From Candidatus Nitrosopelagicus sp. (lineage in GTDB: Archaea > Thermoproteota > Nitrososphaeria > Nitrososphaerales > Nitrosopumilaceae), in the NCBI GenBank assembly GCA_028345295.1, contig JAOMDA010000008.1:1-58622 (forward strand): a stretch of 58,622 nucleotides of DNA. The letters run 5' to 3'. The translations under genes were made by a program, and so were the position numbers. Positions 17,794 to 25,707 of the stretch are shown here, piece after piece. Under the pieces are notes generated by a model. That model was not told the DNA's origin. It saw only the letters and a list, made by a program, of their open reading frames with translations, and did no database searches. Numbering within the stretch: position 1 is the stretch's first letter; every line of letters starts with the position of its first letter.

Positions 17794-18183
17794 ATGTTTA
17801 ACTATCAAACATTTGTACAAAAAAGAAGTAAGATTGTAATTTTTTCAATTATTGGTATTGTTTCAGCATGTACTATACCAATTTTATATCCACATGTTTA
17901 TCATGGAACTCACATTTACCATCTGGCATTACATGTTGCAGGAATAATTTTGTCCCTCATAATGGCAACTTTGTCCATAAATTCATTCTTTATGCATAGG
18001 GCAAAGAAAATGATTGTTGTCTCTAGTGCATTTTTGATGTTTACAGCTGCCGAACTAGTGCAATTACTTGAAGCAGAAAAAACTCATATTCATAATTTTT
18101 GGGAATCACCAACTGAAATATCACATATTATGTTATTTGGAATGCTTGTACTTTTTGCAATAGCAATTTTTAAGAGGAATTAA
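17794..18183 (+). CDS. Small four-helix membrane protein of unknown function
   Basis: About 129 residues with four hydrophobic segments (IVIFSIIGIVSACTIPIL, HLALHVAGIILSLIMATLS, MIVVSSAFLMFTAAELV and ISHIMLFGMLVLFAIAIF). Several His (YPHVYHGTHIYHLALH) and Glu residues lie near the membrane faces and could bind a metal or haem, but this is only a suggestion. The start at 17794 is favoured by a TATA-like ATTTATCTTTAAA about 26 nt upstream; a longer in-frame start at 17689 would overlap the divergent MFS gene. The double winged-helix gene follows 2 nt later, so they form a two-gene unit. Confidence 0.7.
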   Translation: MFNYQTFVQKRSKIVIFSIIGIVSACTIPILYPHVYHGTHIYHLALHVAGIILSLIMATLSINSFFMHRAKKMIVVSSAFLMFTAAELVQLLEAEKTHIHNFWESPTEISHIMLFGMLVLFAIAIFKRN

Positions 18184-18185
18184 TT

Positions 18186-18689
18186 ATGCAAAAACTAACA
18201 AGAGAAGAAAAAATAATTTTAGAGATACAAAATAACCCCGGTATTAGATTTAGAGAATTAATGAAAATGTTAGGCATAACCAACGGTATACTCAGTTATT
18301 ATATTACTAAACTTGAAAAAATCGGCACAGTTCATGTACAAAGGAAATCTGGTGTTTCAAGATTCTTTATGCCTGATCTAACTGATGATGAACTAAAATT
18401 AACTAAATATCTAAGAATGCCAACTCCAAAAAAAATTCTAGTGGTTTTACTAGAAGACAAAGAACTTACATTCAAACAAATTACTGAAAAAATTGGAATG
18501 GCTCCAGCAACTACTTCATTTTATCTCAAAAAACTAGTGCAAGATAAAATTGTTAGAACCACAAATAATGTACTTAAAAAATATTCAATAATTAAAGAAG
18601 TACAAATAGCAAATTTAATCTCGGAATATCATCCTGATCTAGTTGAAAATGCATCTGGTAATCTAGCAGATATATTTTCATCATATTAG
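18186..18689 (+). CDS. Regulator with two winged-helix domains
   Basis: A 167-residue protein with two tandem ArsR/MarR-like winged helices: residues 1-65 (FRELMKMLGITNGILSYYITKLEKIG) and about 78-145 (FKQITEKIGMAPATTSFYLKKLVQDKIV). No ligand domain or metal site is obvious. It is co-transcribed with the small membrane protein just upstream, an arrangement suggesting that the membrane protein senses a signal and this protein acts on DNA; that is inference. Its stop overlaps the convergent NUDIX gene. Confidence 0.82.
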   Translation: MQKLTREEKIILEIQNNPGIRFRELMKMLGITNGILSYYITKLEKIGTVHVQRKSGVSRFFMPDLTDDELKLTKYLRMPTPKKILVVLLEDKELTFKQITEKIGMAPATTSFYLKKLVQDKIVRTTNNVLKKYSIIKEVQIANLISEYHPDLVENASGNLADIFSSY

Positions 18690-19246
18690 AAAGAACTTTT
18701 TTTTGTTAGATTATCCTTAACTTGCTTTAGCATTCTGGCTGTTGCACCCCAAATCAAGTTTTTTTCAAATGTGAATATGTACATTTCTTGTATGGAGTTA
18801 TGATTCGGATCCATGTCATTTTCTAGTGTCTCTAAAAATGTAATAAGTGGAATTTGTAAGAATGATTCTACCTCAGAATTTGCCACAAGATTGTTAATTT
18901 TATCTAAAACACAAACAAATGGAAGAATTGTAAATCCTGAATTTAGAGTTGTAACCTGATTTAGCTGTCCAATAATATCACTTTTGGAAATTTCCAATCC
19001 AGTTTCTTCTTTTGTTTCACGTATAGCAGTTTCAAGTAAATCACTATCAGATTGAATATATTTTCCACCCGGAAATGAAATTTCTCCTCCATGCTGTGCC
19101 ATACTTATTGGTTTTTTTGTCATCAAAATTTTTGGGGGATCGTCATAGATTATTATTAGAACTGATGCAAGTTTGTTATTTCCGTAATTGTTAATTTTTG
19201 GATTAATTTCACTTGTTAACGTGGTTTTAATTTTTTCTAGAGTCAC
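18686..19246 (-). CDS. NUDIX hydrolase, CoA pyrophosphatase-like
   Basis: A 186-residue protein with a complete NUDIX box, starting at GGKYIQSDSD and ending RETKEETGLE. The preceding MAQHGGEISFPGG matches the CoA/NudL subgroup, which hydrolyses CoA and related pyrophosphates. The GTG start overlaps the stop of the upstream surface-protein gene as GTGA, so the two are translationally coupled though functionally unrelated at first sight. Confidence 0.85.
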   Translation of the reverse strand: MTLEKIKTTLTSEINPKINNYGNNKLASVLIIIYDDPPKILMTKKPISMAQHGGEISFPGGKYIQSDSDLLETAIRETKEETGLEISKSDIIGQLNQVTTLNSGFTILPFVCVLDKINNLVANSEVESFLQIPLITFLETLENDMDPNHNSIQEMYIFTFEKNLIWGATARMLKQVKDNLTKKSSF

Positions 19247-20700
19247 AATCTGTTATAAAACAAGTTTGATATGGAGTTTGTCCTTTTTGAAAAAACTATC
19301 ATGCCGATGATTCCCAAAATTAGGATTATCATTACAATATGATTAAACTCAGGAACAACATAACTACCAAAAATCTCAATCTTTTCTGTTCCAGCAGTAA
19401 ATGGAATTGTTATCGTTTTTCCTTTATCAAAACTAAAACTATCTGTTATAATATACGCAGTTTTATCCTCAGTAGCTAACTCAGGTATCATTTCTGTGAC
19501 TGCTACATATTCATCATTTTCAAATGGTCGTAGAAGAAATTCATTCATCTTAATCATCAAATGCCCATCTGTTTCAGATTCAATTAAAACCTGCAATGAT
19601 GCCTCATTTGGTTTGGCAAGAATTTGTTTTACCTCACCACCTGTAATTTCATAGTACACTAAGTTGGTTAAATCAATCTCATCTGGCACTGTAATAGTTC
19701 CATCATTTTTCATAAAACCTGAGATACTTACATTACCCTGAAATCCTGATGGGACCTCAAAATATAGATGCCAATTTCCCATCTCATCTATACTTTGCAA
19801 TGTCTCAATCTGTTCAGTGATTTTTATTTTTGGATCTTTTGAACTGGCACCAATCTCAAATTTCTCACCGTCCAAAACCACATCATACTTTTCGCTGATG
19901 GAATTTGTTGGAAATTCAAAACTTCCAATTACTGGCATTTGAAAACCATTTAACGAATACAATGTTAAAACAGTTTCATCAGAATTAAACGTCCCATCTT
20001 TGAACCATGCATTAGCTGTGTATCTAAATGTCATTTCACCATCTCCTTTTTTTACTGTAAGAGGCATAATTGCATCATCACCAAATGAAAAACAACTATA
20101 GTATTCTACATCATCTGCAATATATGATGCTGCTAGCAACTTGAAATCAAAAACATCACCAGGTTTCATCATATCAAACTTATCTGAAAATGCCACATCC
20201 AGTATGGTGTCATTTTTGTCCTTGATTAATGCATAAACTCTAAAGTTTTCAAATATTTCCTCACCACCATTTCGAATTTTTCCAGTTAGACTTGCATCAT
20301 CATGAATTATTAGAGTATCATCATAAATTACATAACCACCAGAAAACTTGTTTTCAGATTTTGTGTATGTAATTATCGGCTCTTCTAAAATTGGACTCTC
20401 ACTTGTTATTTCTGGTAATTTAATTTTCATAGGAAGCATTTGATGAGGCATTATTGTGGAAAACTCATAATCAGATGAGATTATTTTACCTCCATCATTT
20501 ATTGACACAGTCAAAGTTGGAACAACAGCAAAATTTTCTTGATTTTTGATACCAGCAATTACAGTATACATCCCATCGCTATCAAAAAATCCGGTATATT
20601 CATGATCCGGTATGTATACACCACTTTCTGCCTCTGCAAAATTTGAAAAGACAGTAGTGAGTAAAATTACTGAAAATGTGAGAATTATTGCAACTTTCAT
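19243..20700 (-). CDS. Secreted surface protein with PEF-type C-terminal anchor
   Basis: A 485-residue protein with an N-terminal signal peptide (residues 1-24, ending FAEA). The long body is rich in beta-strand-like segments (transport/adhesion-type domains not identified), and one transmembrane helix lies at the C-terminus (VMIILILGIIGMIVF) followed by Lys/Arg. The sequence just before the helix is VVPEFNHI, resembling the PEFG/PEF-CTERM sorting tails that archaeosortases process in ammonia-oxidising archaea. Function is unknown; cell-surface location is likely. Confidence 0.75.
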   Translation of the reverse strand: MKVAIILTFSVILLTTVFSNFAEAESGVYIPDHEYTGFFDSDGMYTVIAGIKNQENFAVVPTLTVSINDGGKIISSDYEFSTIMPHQMLPMKIKLPEITSESPILEEPIITYTKSENKFSGGYVIYDDTLIIHDDASLTGKIRNGGEEIFENFRVYALIKDKNDTILDVAFSDKFDMMKPGDVFDFKLLAASYIADDVEYYSCFSFGDDAIMPLTVKKGDGEMTFRYTANAWFKDGTFNSDETVLTLYSLNGFQMPVIGSFEFPTNSISEKYDVVLDGEKFEIGASSKDPKIKITEQIETLQSIDEMGNWHLYFEVPSGFQGNVSISGFMKNDGTITVPDEIDLTNLVYYEITGGEVKQILAKPNEASLQVLIESETDGHLMIKMNEFLLRPFENDEYVAVTEMIPELATEDKTAYIITDSFSFDKGKTITIPFTAGTEKIEIFGSYVVPEFNHIVMIILILGIIGMIVFSKRTNSISNLFYNRL

Positions 20701-20704
20701 TACG

Positions 20705-20758
20705 ATATTCTGCTCAAATTAAATAAATACATTTCAGACTAATCATAAAGCAGAATAT
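20705..20758. promoter_or_regulatory. Inverted repeat in the divergent surface-protein / metF promoter
   Basis: ATATTCTGCT (20705-20714) and AGCAGAATAT (20749-20758) are a perfect 10-bp inverted repeat with a 34-bp spacer. The left arm lies between the minus-strand TATA-like TATTTATTT and the start of the surface protein gene. The right arm lies just upstream of the metF TATA-like TTTTAATC. The placement fits an operator for a factor acting on both genes. Confidence 0.45.
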
Positions 20759-20794
20759 AGAGAAGTTTTAATCAAGTATGCGAAAAAACACCTT

Positions 20795-21535
20795 ATGACA
20801 GTAAGATATGAGATAAATCCACCAAAAGTGAGTGATAACACTGATGCTCAAATTGAAAAATTAGAAGACCGAATTGAACACATAAGCCATTTTTGTGATG
20901 GCATTCATGTTACTGAATCGGTATTAGGAATTCCTAGAATTCCACCACTTGACATTGCAAAAAAGATTAAAGAAAAAAAACCCCAACTAAAAGTGACAGT
21001 TAGTTTACGAACAATTGATAAAACAAGTCAACAGATCTATTCAATCTTAAACGAATTAATTGAGAATAAAATTGATGGTGTATTAGTTTTAATGGGTGAT
21101 CCACCTGTAGACACCAAACAAAATTCTCAGTTGTTTCCTAGTAAAGTAGTTTCTGAATTAACTAAAAATGAGTATAAAGAAAAAATTGAAGTTTTTCTTT
21201 CGATACCAAATAAACCTAATTTTCAAAAGATTACAAAAAAGGTAAACTCTGAACCAAATGGTTTTGTTACTCAGGTCATACATAATTATGAAGAGGCAGA
21301 AAAAATTTACAATTATCTAAATCCGAAGGGATTTGAAATTATTCCATGTATACTATTTCCATCTGATAATAATGTAAAATCCGCAGAATTTCTTAAACTA
21401 GATTGGTCAAATTACAAAGAAAATTTTACTCAATATGTTAATCAAATCCATAAACTAACCAACGATGTATTGATTACTTCTCCAAACGACTTTAAAGGGG
21501 CACTTGATTTTTTTTCAAGTTTGAATCTTGACTAA
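20795..21535 (+). CDS. Methylenetetrahydrofolate reductase-like protein
   Basis: A 246-residue TIM-barrel protein of the MetF family, shorter than the bacterial enzyme (about 290). YEINPPK matches the family N-terminal FEFFPPK, and VLVLMGDPP matches LALRGDPP. It would reduce methylene- to methyl-tetrahydrofolate (or the archaeal pterin analogue) for methionine synthesis. The context is strong: it overlaps the homocysteine methyltransferase gene by 8 nt, and metH follows. The divergent motifs leave cofactor and pterin preference uncertain. Confidence 0.78.
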   Translation: MTVRYEINPPKVSDNTDAQIEKLEDRIEHISHFCDGIHVTESVLGIPRIPPLDIAKKIKEKKPQLKVTVSLRTIDKTSQQIYSILNELIENKIDGVLVLMGDPPVDTKQNSQLFPSKVVSELTKNEYKEKIEVFLSIPNKPNFQKITKKVNSEPNGFVTQVIHNYEEAEKIYNYLNPKGFEIIPCILFPSDNNVKSAEFLKLDWSNYKENFTQYVNQIHKLTNDVLITSPNDFKGALDFFSSLNLD

Positions 21536-22478
21536 AGAAAAATTTTTACAAGCACTTGATACTAGAATTATCTTATTTGATGGTGCTATGGGAACAGAAA
21601 TTCAAAAATTGGATCCAAAATCAGAAGATTTTCCAGATGGTAAGGATGGATTTAATGATGGATTATCATTTTCAAAACCTGAATGGATAAAAGAAATCCA
21701 TAGATCATATCTTAAAGCAGGTTCTGACTGTATTGAAACTAATACATTTGGTTCAAATAAAATTAAATTAGATGAATATGGATTTGGCTCTCAAACTGTT
21801 GAACTCAATCAAAAAAATGCAGAACTAGCAAGAAGTGTGTGTGATGAATTTACTGATAGACAAAGATTTGTTGTCGGTTCTATGGGTCCTACTGGTTATC
21901 TTCCTAGTTCTAATGATGCTGATCTTGGTCAGATGCCTTTATCTGAAATAAGAGAAGCTTTTGAATTACAGGCTGAGGGATTAATCAAAGGAACTGCAGA
22001 TGCTCTACTAATTGAAACTAGTCAGGATATACTTGAAGTAAAATTGGCAGTTGAGGCATCTCATGTAGCAATGGAAAAAACTGGAAAAAAGGTGACATTA
22101 ATTTCAAATGTTACTCTGGATCAATATGGAAAGATGCTTCTTGGGACAAATGTCCAGTCTGCATATACCACAATTTCTGATATGGGAATTGATATTTTTG
22201 GTCTAAACTGTTCTACAGGTCCAATTGAGATGGAACCAAGTATACAGTGGCTAAATGATCAAAAGCACAAACCATTGCTTATAGTTCCAAATGCAGGAAT
22301 GCCAGAAAATGTTGGTGGTCAAGCAGTATACAAAATGACACCTGAAAAAATGGCATCTACACTTAATTCATTCATTGAAGAATACCCTCAAATTAGCATA
22401 ATTGGTGGCTGCTGTGGAACAAATCCTGAGCACATTGCACAATTAAGAAAAACTATTGACCAGCAAAAGAAAGATTGA
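21528..22478 (+). CDS. metH1: Homocysteine S-methyltransferase module (MetH N-terminal half)
   Basis: A 316-residue protein equal to the homocysteine-binding domain of cobalamin-dependent methionine synthase: FDGAMGTEIQ at the N-terminus, ETNTFGSN, and zinc ligands Cys in FGLNCSTGP and in the IIGGCCGTNPEHI pair. It begins with TTG inside the end of the MetF-like gene. The remaining MetH domains are encoded by the next gene, 38 nt downstream, so the enzyme is split in two polypeptides. Confidence 0.88.
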   Translation: MTKEKFLQALDTRIILFDGAMGTEIQKLDPKSEDFPDGKDGFNDGLSFSKPEWIKEIHRSYLKAGSDCIETNTFGSNKIKLDEYGFGSQTVELNQKNAELARSVCDEFTDRQRFVVGSMGPTGYLPSSNDADLGQMPLSEIREAFELQAEGLIKGTADALLIETSQDILEVKLAVEASHVAMEKTGKKVTLISNVTLDQYGKMLLGTNVQSAYTTISDMGIDIFGLNCSTGPIEMEPSIQWLNDQKHKPLLIVPNAGMPENVGGQAVYKMTPEKMASTLNSFIEEYPQISIIGGCCGTNPEHIAQLRKTIDQQKKD

Positions 22479-22516
22479 TGAGATAAGTATTTAGAAAATT
22501 TCATTTAAAAATATGC

Positions 22517-25018
22517 ATGTTAAAGCCTAGAGTTAGCTCTTCAATAAAATCAGTTGATCTAAAACAAGAAGTGGGACCTCTCATAATTGGAGAGAGATTA
22601 AACACACAGGGTTCAAAAAAAGCAAAACAGCTTGTTCTAAATGATGACTTTGATGGATTAGTTGATCTTGCAAGAAATCAAGTTGAAGATGGTGCTCATT
22701 GTATAGATGTTTGTGTGGCAACAACTGAACGTTCAGATGAAAAGGAGTTCATACTAAAATTAGTAAAAAACTTGAGTCTAGAGATAGAAGCTCCTCTTGT
22801 AATTGATTCAACAGATCCTGAAGTAATTGAATCTGCAATTGAACAAATTCCAGGCAAACCAATTATTAATTCAATTAATTTGGAAGGTGATGGAAGTAGA
22901 TTCAAAGCATTAGCGCCATTAATGGCAAAATATGGAATTCCTGCAATTGCATTATGTATTGGTCCTGAAGGAATGGCAAAAACTCCAACTCAAAAAGTTG
23001 AAACTGCAGAACTATTATACAAATCTGGAAAAAAATATGGCTTACGTGCAGATCAGTTCATCTTTGATGTCTTAACTTTCACACTTGCAACTGGTGAGGA
23101 TGAATTTCTTGATGCTGGAAAAAACACTTTGGAAGGAATTAAACTTGTTAAAGAAAGGTTCCCAAATTCATTTACCACTCTGGGTTTGAGTAACATTAGT
23201 TTTGGTTTAGCTCCACAAACACGACGTGTTCTAAATTCTGTATTTCTATATCATGCAGTTAAAGCGGGTCTTGATAGTGCAATTGTTAATGCACGAGAAA
23301 TAACACCTTATACTGAAATTGATGAAAAAGAAAGAAAACTTGTAGAAGATTTAATTTTTAATACACATCAAAATGCATTATCTGATCTAATTTCTCATTT
23401 TGAAAATATCAGTCAAGATTCTACATTACAGAAAAAGAAAGTTGATGTTGATCCATCATGGCCTGCTGGTAAACGTTCAAACTTTAGAATAATTAATCGT
23501 CTTAAAGATGGAATTCAAAATGATGTGGTTTCTGCTATTGCTGAAAAATTATCTGATCAGGATTTACTAATAGATAATGATGGAATCTTATCAATTAATG
23601 CTAGTAAGGAAATCACCCATCAAGGTGCTATTCAAACATTAAATGAGGATCTTTTACCTGCGATGAAAATTGTCGGTGACAAATTTGGTGCAGGAGAGTT
23701 AATCCTTCCATTTGTACTAAAATCTGCAGAATGTATGAAGGCTGCAGTTAAAGAGTTAGAAAAATATCTTCTAAAAGAAGAGGGAACCAGTAAGGGAATT
23801 CTAGTTTTAGGAACAGTTTATGGCGATGTACATGATATTGGAAAAAATTTGGTAAAAACAATTTTTGAGAATAATGGTTACACTGTACATGATCTAGGTA
23901 AACAAGTACCACTCCAAAAATTTGTTGAAAAAATCAAAGAAGTAAAACCAAATGCAGTTGGTTTATCTGCACTGTTGGTATCTACATCAAAGCAAATGCA
24001 ATTCTTTGTTGAACATGCAAGAAAAACTGATGTCAATATTCCAATACTATGTGGTGGTGCAGCCATAAACAGTAATTACATTAATCGAATAGCAAAACAG
24101 GATGGAATCTATCAACCTGGTATATTTTACTGTGGAACAATGTTTGATGGACTAAAAACAATGGATAAACTAGTCTCTGAAGAAAAAGATGCTTTTGTTA
24201 ATAATTGGAAGGAAAAAATATCAAAATGGGAAGAAAGATCATCAAAAAAAGTTACAGCTGAAAACCTACCTAAAAGTGATGTAAAGCCTATCTCACCACC
24301 AACTCCTCCAAAACTTAACGAAGTTACTAGACTTGAACCTAAAGACTTTGACCTAAATGAAATTTGGAAATATCTAAACAAAAAATCCCTTTTCAAGCTG
24401 TCCTGGGGCATAAAAGGAAACTCAAAAACTGATTCTATTAATGATCCTGAAAAACTTCTTACTGAATGGAAGCAGCGAGTATTAAATGATAATCTCTTTG
24501 AACCAAAAGCTGTCTATGGATATTTTGTATGTCACAATCGTGATGACAAATTAGTTGTAGATATACCTAATGAGAAAGAAATCATTTTTGATTTTCCTCG
24601 TTCATCTAAAACTAAACATCTATGTTTGACTGATTATTTTGGCGAAGATGATATTGTTGCATTTCAATCTGTTACTGTAGGAACCAAGGCTGCTGACTTA
24701 ATTGAAAAATGGGATAAAGAAGATAAGTATACTGATGCATATTTTCTGCATGGATTGGCTGTTGAAACAGCAGAGGCAATGGCAGAATGGCTTAACCAGA
24801 AAATAAAAACAGAGTTGGGAATAACAGAAAAAGGTGGACTAAGATATAGTTGGGGTTATCCAAGTTGTCCTGATACAACTCAACAGCACCTTGTATGGAA
24901 ACTAATACATGGAGAAAAATCAGGAATGGAATTAACTGAGTCTGGTCAAATTATCCCTGAGCAGTCTACTGCAGCAATTATTGTTCATCATCCAGACGCT
25001 GAATATTTTGTTCTTTAA
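22517..25018 (+). CDS. metH: Cobalamin-dependent methionine synthase, pterin/B12/activation part
   Basis: An 833-residue protein containing, in order, the pterin-binding barrel (GERLNTQGSKKAK to about residue 280), the cap and B12-binding domains (about 320-580) with the lower-axial-ligand motif GDVHDIGKNLV, and a C-terminal SAM-dependent reactivation domain (GGLRYSWGYPSCPD). It transfers a methyl group from methyl-pterin through cobalamin to homocysteine held by the upstream partner. Ammonia-oxidising archaea make cobalamin, so dependence on it is expected. A linker rich in Lys and Pro (about 590-620) joins B12 and reactivation domains. Confidence 0.92.
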   Translation: MLKPRVSSSIKSVDLKQEVGPLIIGERLNTQGSKKAKQLVLNDDFDGLVDLARNQVEDGAHCIDVCVATTERSDEKEFILKLVKNLSLEIEAPLVIDSTDPEVIESAIEQIPGKPIINSINLEGDGSRFKALAPLMAKYGIPAIALCIGPEGMAKTPTQKVETAELLYKSGKKYGLRADQFIFDVLTFTLATGEDEFLDAGKNTLEGIKLVKERFPNSFTTLGLSNISFGLAPQTRRVLNSVFLYHAVKAGLDSAIVNAREITPYTEIDEKERKLVEDLIFNTHQNALSDLISHFENISQDSTLQKKKVDVDPSWPAGKRSNFRIINRLKDGIQNDVVSAIAEKLSDQDLLIDNDGILSINASKEITHQGAIQTLNEDLLPAMKIVGDKFGAGELILPFVLKSAECMKAAVKELEKYLLKEEGTSKGILVLGTVYGDVHDIGKNLVKTIFENNGYTVHDLGKQVPLQKFVEKIKEVKPNAVGLSALLVSTSKQMQFFVEHARKTDVNIPILCGGAAINSNYINRIAKQDGIYQPGIFYCGTMFDGLKTMDKLVSEEKDAFVNNWKEKISKWEERSSKKVTAENLPKSDVKPISPPTPPKLNEVTRLEPKDFDLNEIWKYLNKKSLFKLSWGIKGNSKTDSINDPEKLLTEWKQRVLNDNLFEPKAVYGYFVCHNRDDKLVVDIPNEKEIIFDFPRSSKTKHLCLTDYFGEDDIVAFQSVTVGTKAADLIEKWDKEDKYTDAYFLHGLAVETAEAMAEWLNQKIKTELGITEKGGLRYSWGYPSCPDTTQQHLVWKLIHGEKSGMELTESGQIIPEQSTAAIIVHHPDAEYFVL

Positions 25019-25063
25019 GAAATCCTCGTTTGATTTAAAAAGAGGCTAACATGCCTGATTTTT

Positions 25064-25222
25064 ATGGCAACTCGCAAAACATCAGCAAGAAAAATAAGAC
25101 TAATCAAAAAAACCAAGCAGACATCACCAGTTCCAGCTTGGGTAATTCTTAAGACTAAGCGAGCAGTCAGAACAAATCCTAAACGTAGATCATGGAGAAG
25201 CACTGACGTGGAGGTTGGATAG
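25064..25222 (+). CDS. rpl39e: Ribosomal protein L39e
   Basis: A 52-residue, very basic protein. The block PVPAWVILKTKRAVRTNPKR followed by RSWRSTDVEV is the L39e signature. It lines the ribosomal exit tunnel in archaea and eukaryotes. It is followed with no gap by L31e, the usual archaeal pair. Too small to be found by length alone, but the match is unambiguous. Confidence 0.95.
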   Translation: MATRKTSARKIRLIKKTKQTSPVPAWVILKTKRAVRTNPKRRSWRSTDVEVG

Positions 25223-25702
25223 TTGTCCCAAGAACAACTTGAAAGAGTGTATACTATTCCATTAGGAAAAGTTCTGTTAAGCGCAAATACTCATAGAGCA
25301 GTTCGCGCGATCAATATGATTAAAGAGTTTGCAAGACGTCATATGAAGACATATGAAATAAAAATTGATGAAGAAGTAAGTCATCAGATTTGGGCACGTG
25401 GTGTTCGTAGTCCACCAAGAAAAATTAGAGTAAAAATGACAAAAACAGACGAAGGTCATATCCTTGTTTCTAGTTATGAAGAAGAAGTTGAATCTACAGC
25501 AATTCCAGAAGTAGAACCACCCAAGGTCACTAAAGAAGTGGAAGCAGAAAAAATAGAACCAGAAGAAGGAGAAGTCGAAGAATATGTTCCAACAAAAACA
25601 TCCGAAGAAGAAATTAAGGAGGAACCAAAGAAAGAATCTAAACCAAAAGCTGCACCAAAGAAAGAATCTAAACCAAAAGCTGCACCAAAGAAAACTAAGT
25701 AA
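25223..25702 (+). CDS. rpl31e: Ribosomal protein L31e with long acidic/basic tail
   Basis: A 159-residue protein whose first 85-90 residues are L31e (ERVYTIPLGKVLLSANTHRAVRAI in outline, then IWARGVRSPPRKIRVKM). The remaining 70 residues are a low-complexity tail: first acidic and Pro-rich, then Lys/Ala/Pro-rich with a duplicated ten-residue unit. Start is TTG directly after the L39e stop. The tail is absent from typical L31e and probably extends from the ribosome surface; its function is unknown. Confidence 0.93.
   Translation: MSQEQLERVYTIPLGKVLLSANTHRAVRAINMIKEFARRHMKTYEIKIDEEVSHQIWARGVRSPPRKIRVKMTKTDEGHILVSSYEEEVESTAIPEVEPPKVTKEVEAEKIEPEEGEVEEYVPTKTSEEEIKEEPKKESKPKAAPKKESKPKAAPKKTK
25625..25684 (+). 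repeat. 30-bp perfect tandem repeat in the L31e tail
   Basis: Two identical 30-bp units (25625-25654 and 25655-25684) encode the repeated PKKESKPKAA. The first bases of a third unit follow. A perfect DNA repeat points to recent duplication by slippage and a length-variable tail. Confidence 0.85.
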
Positions 25703-25707
25703 TTATT

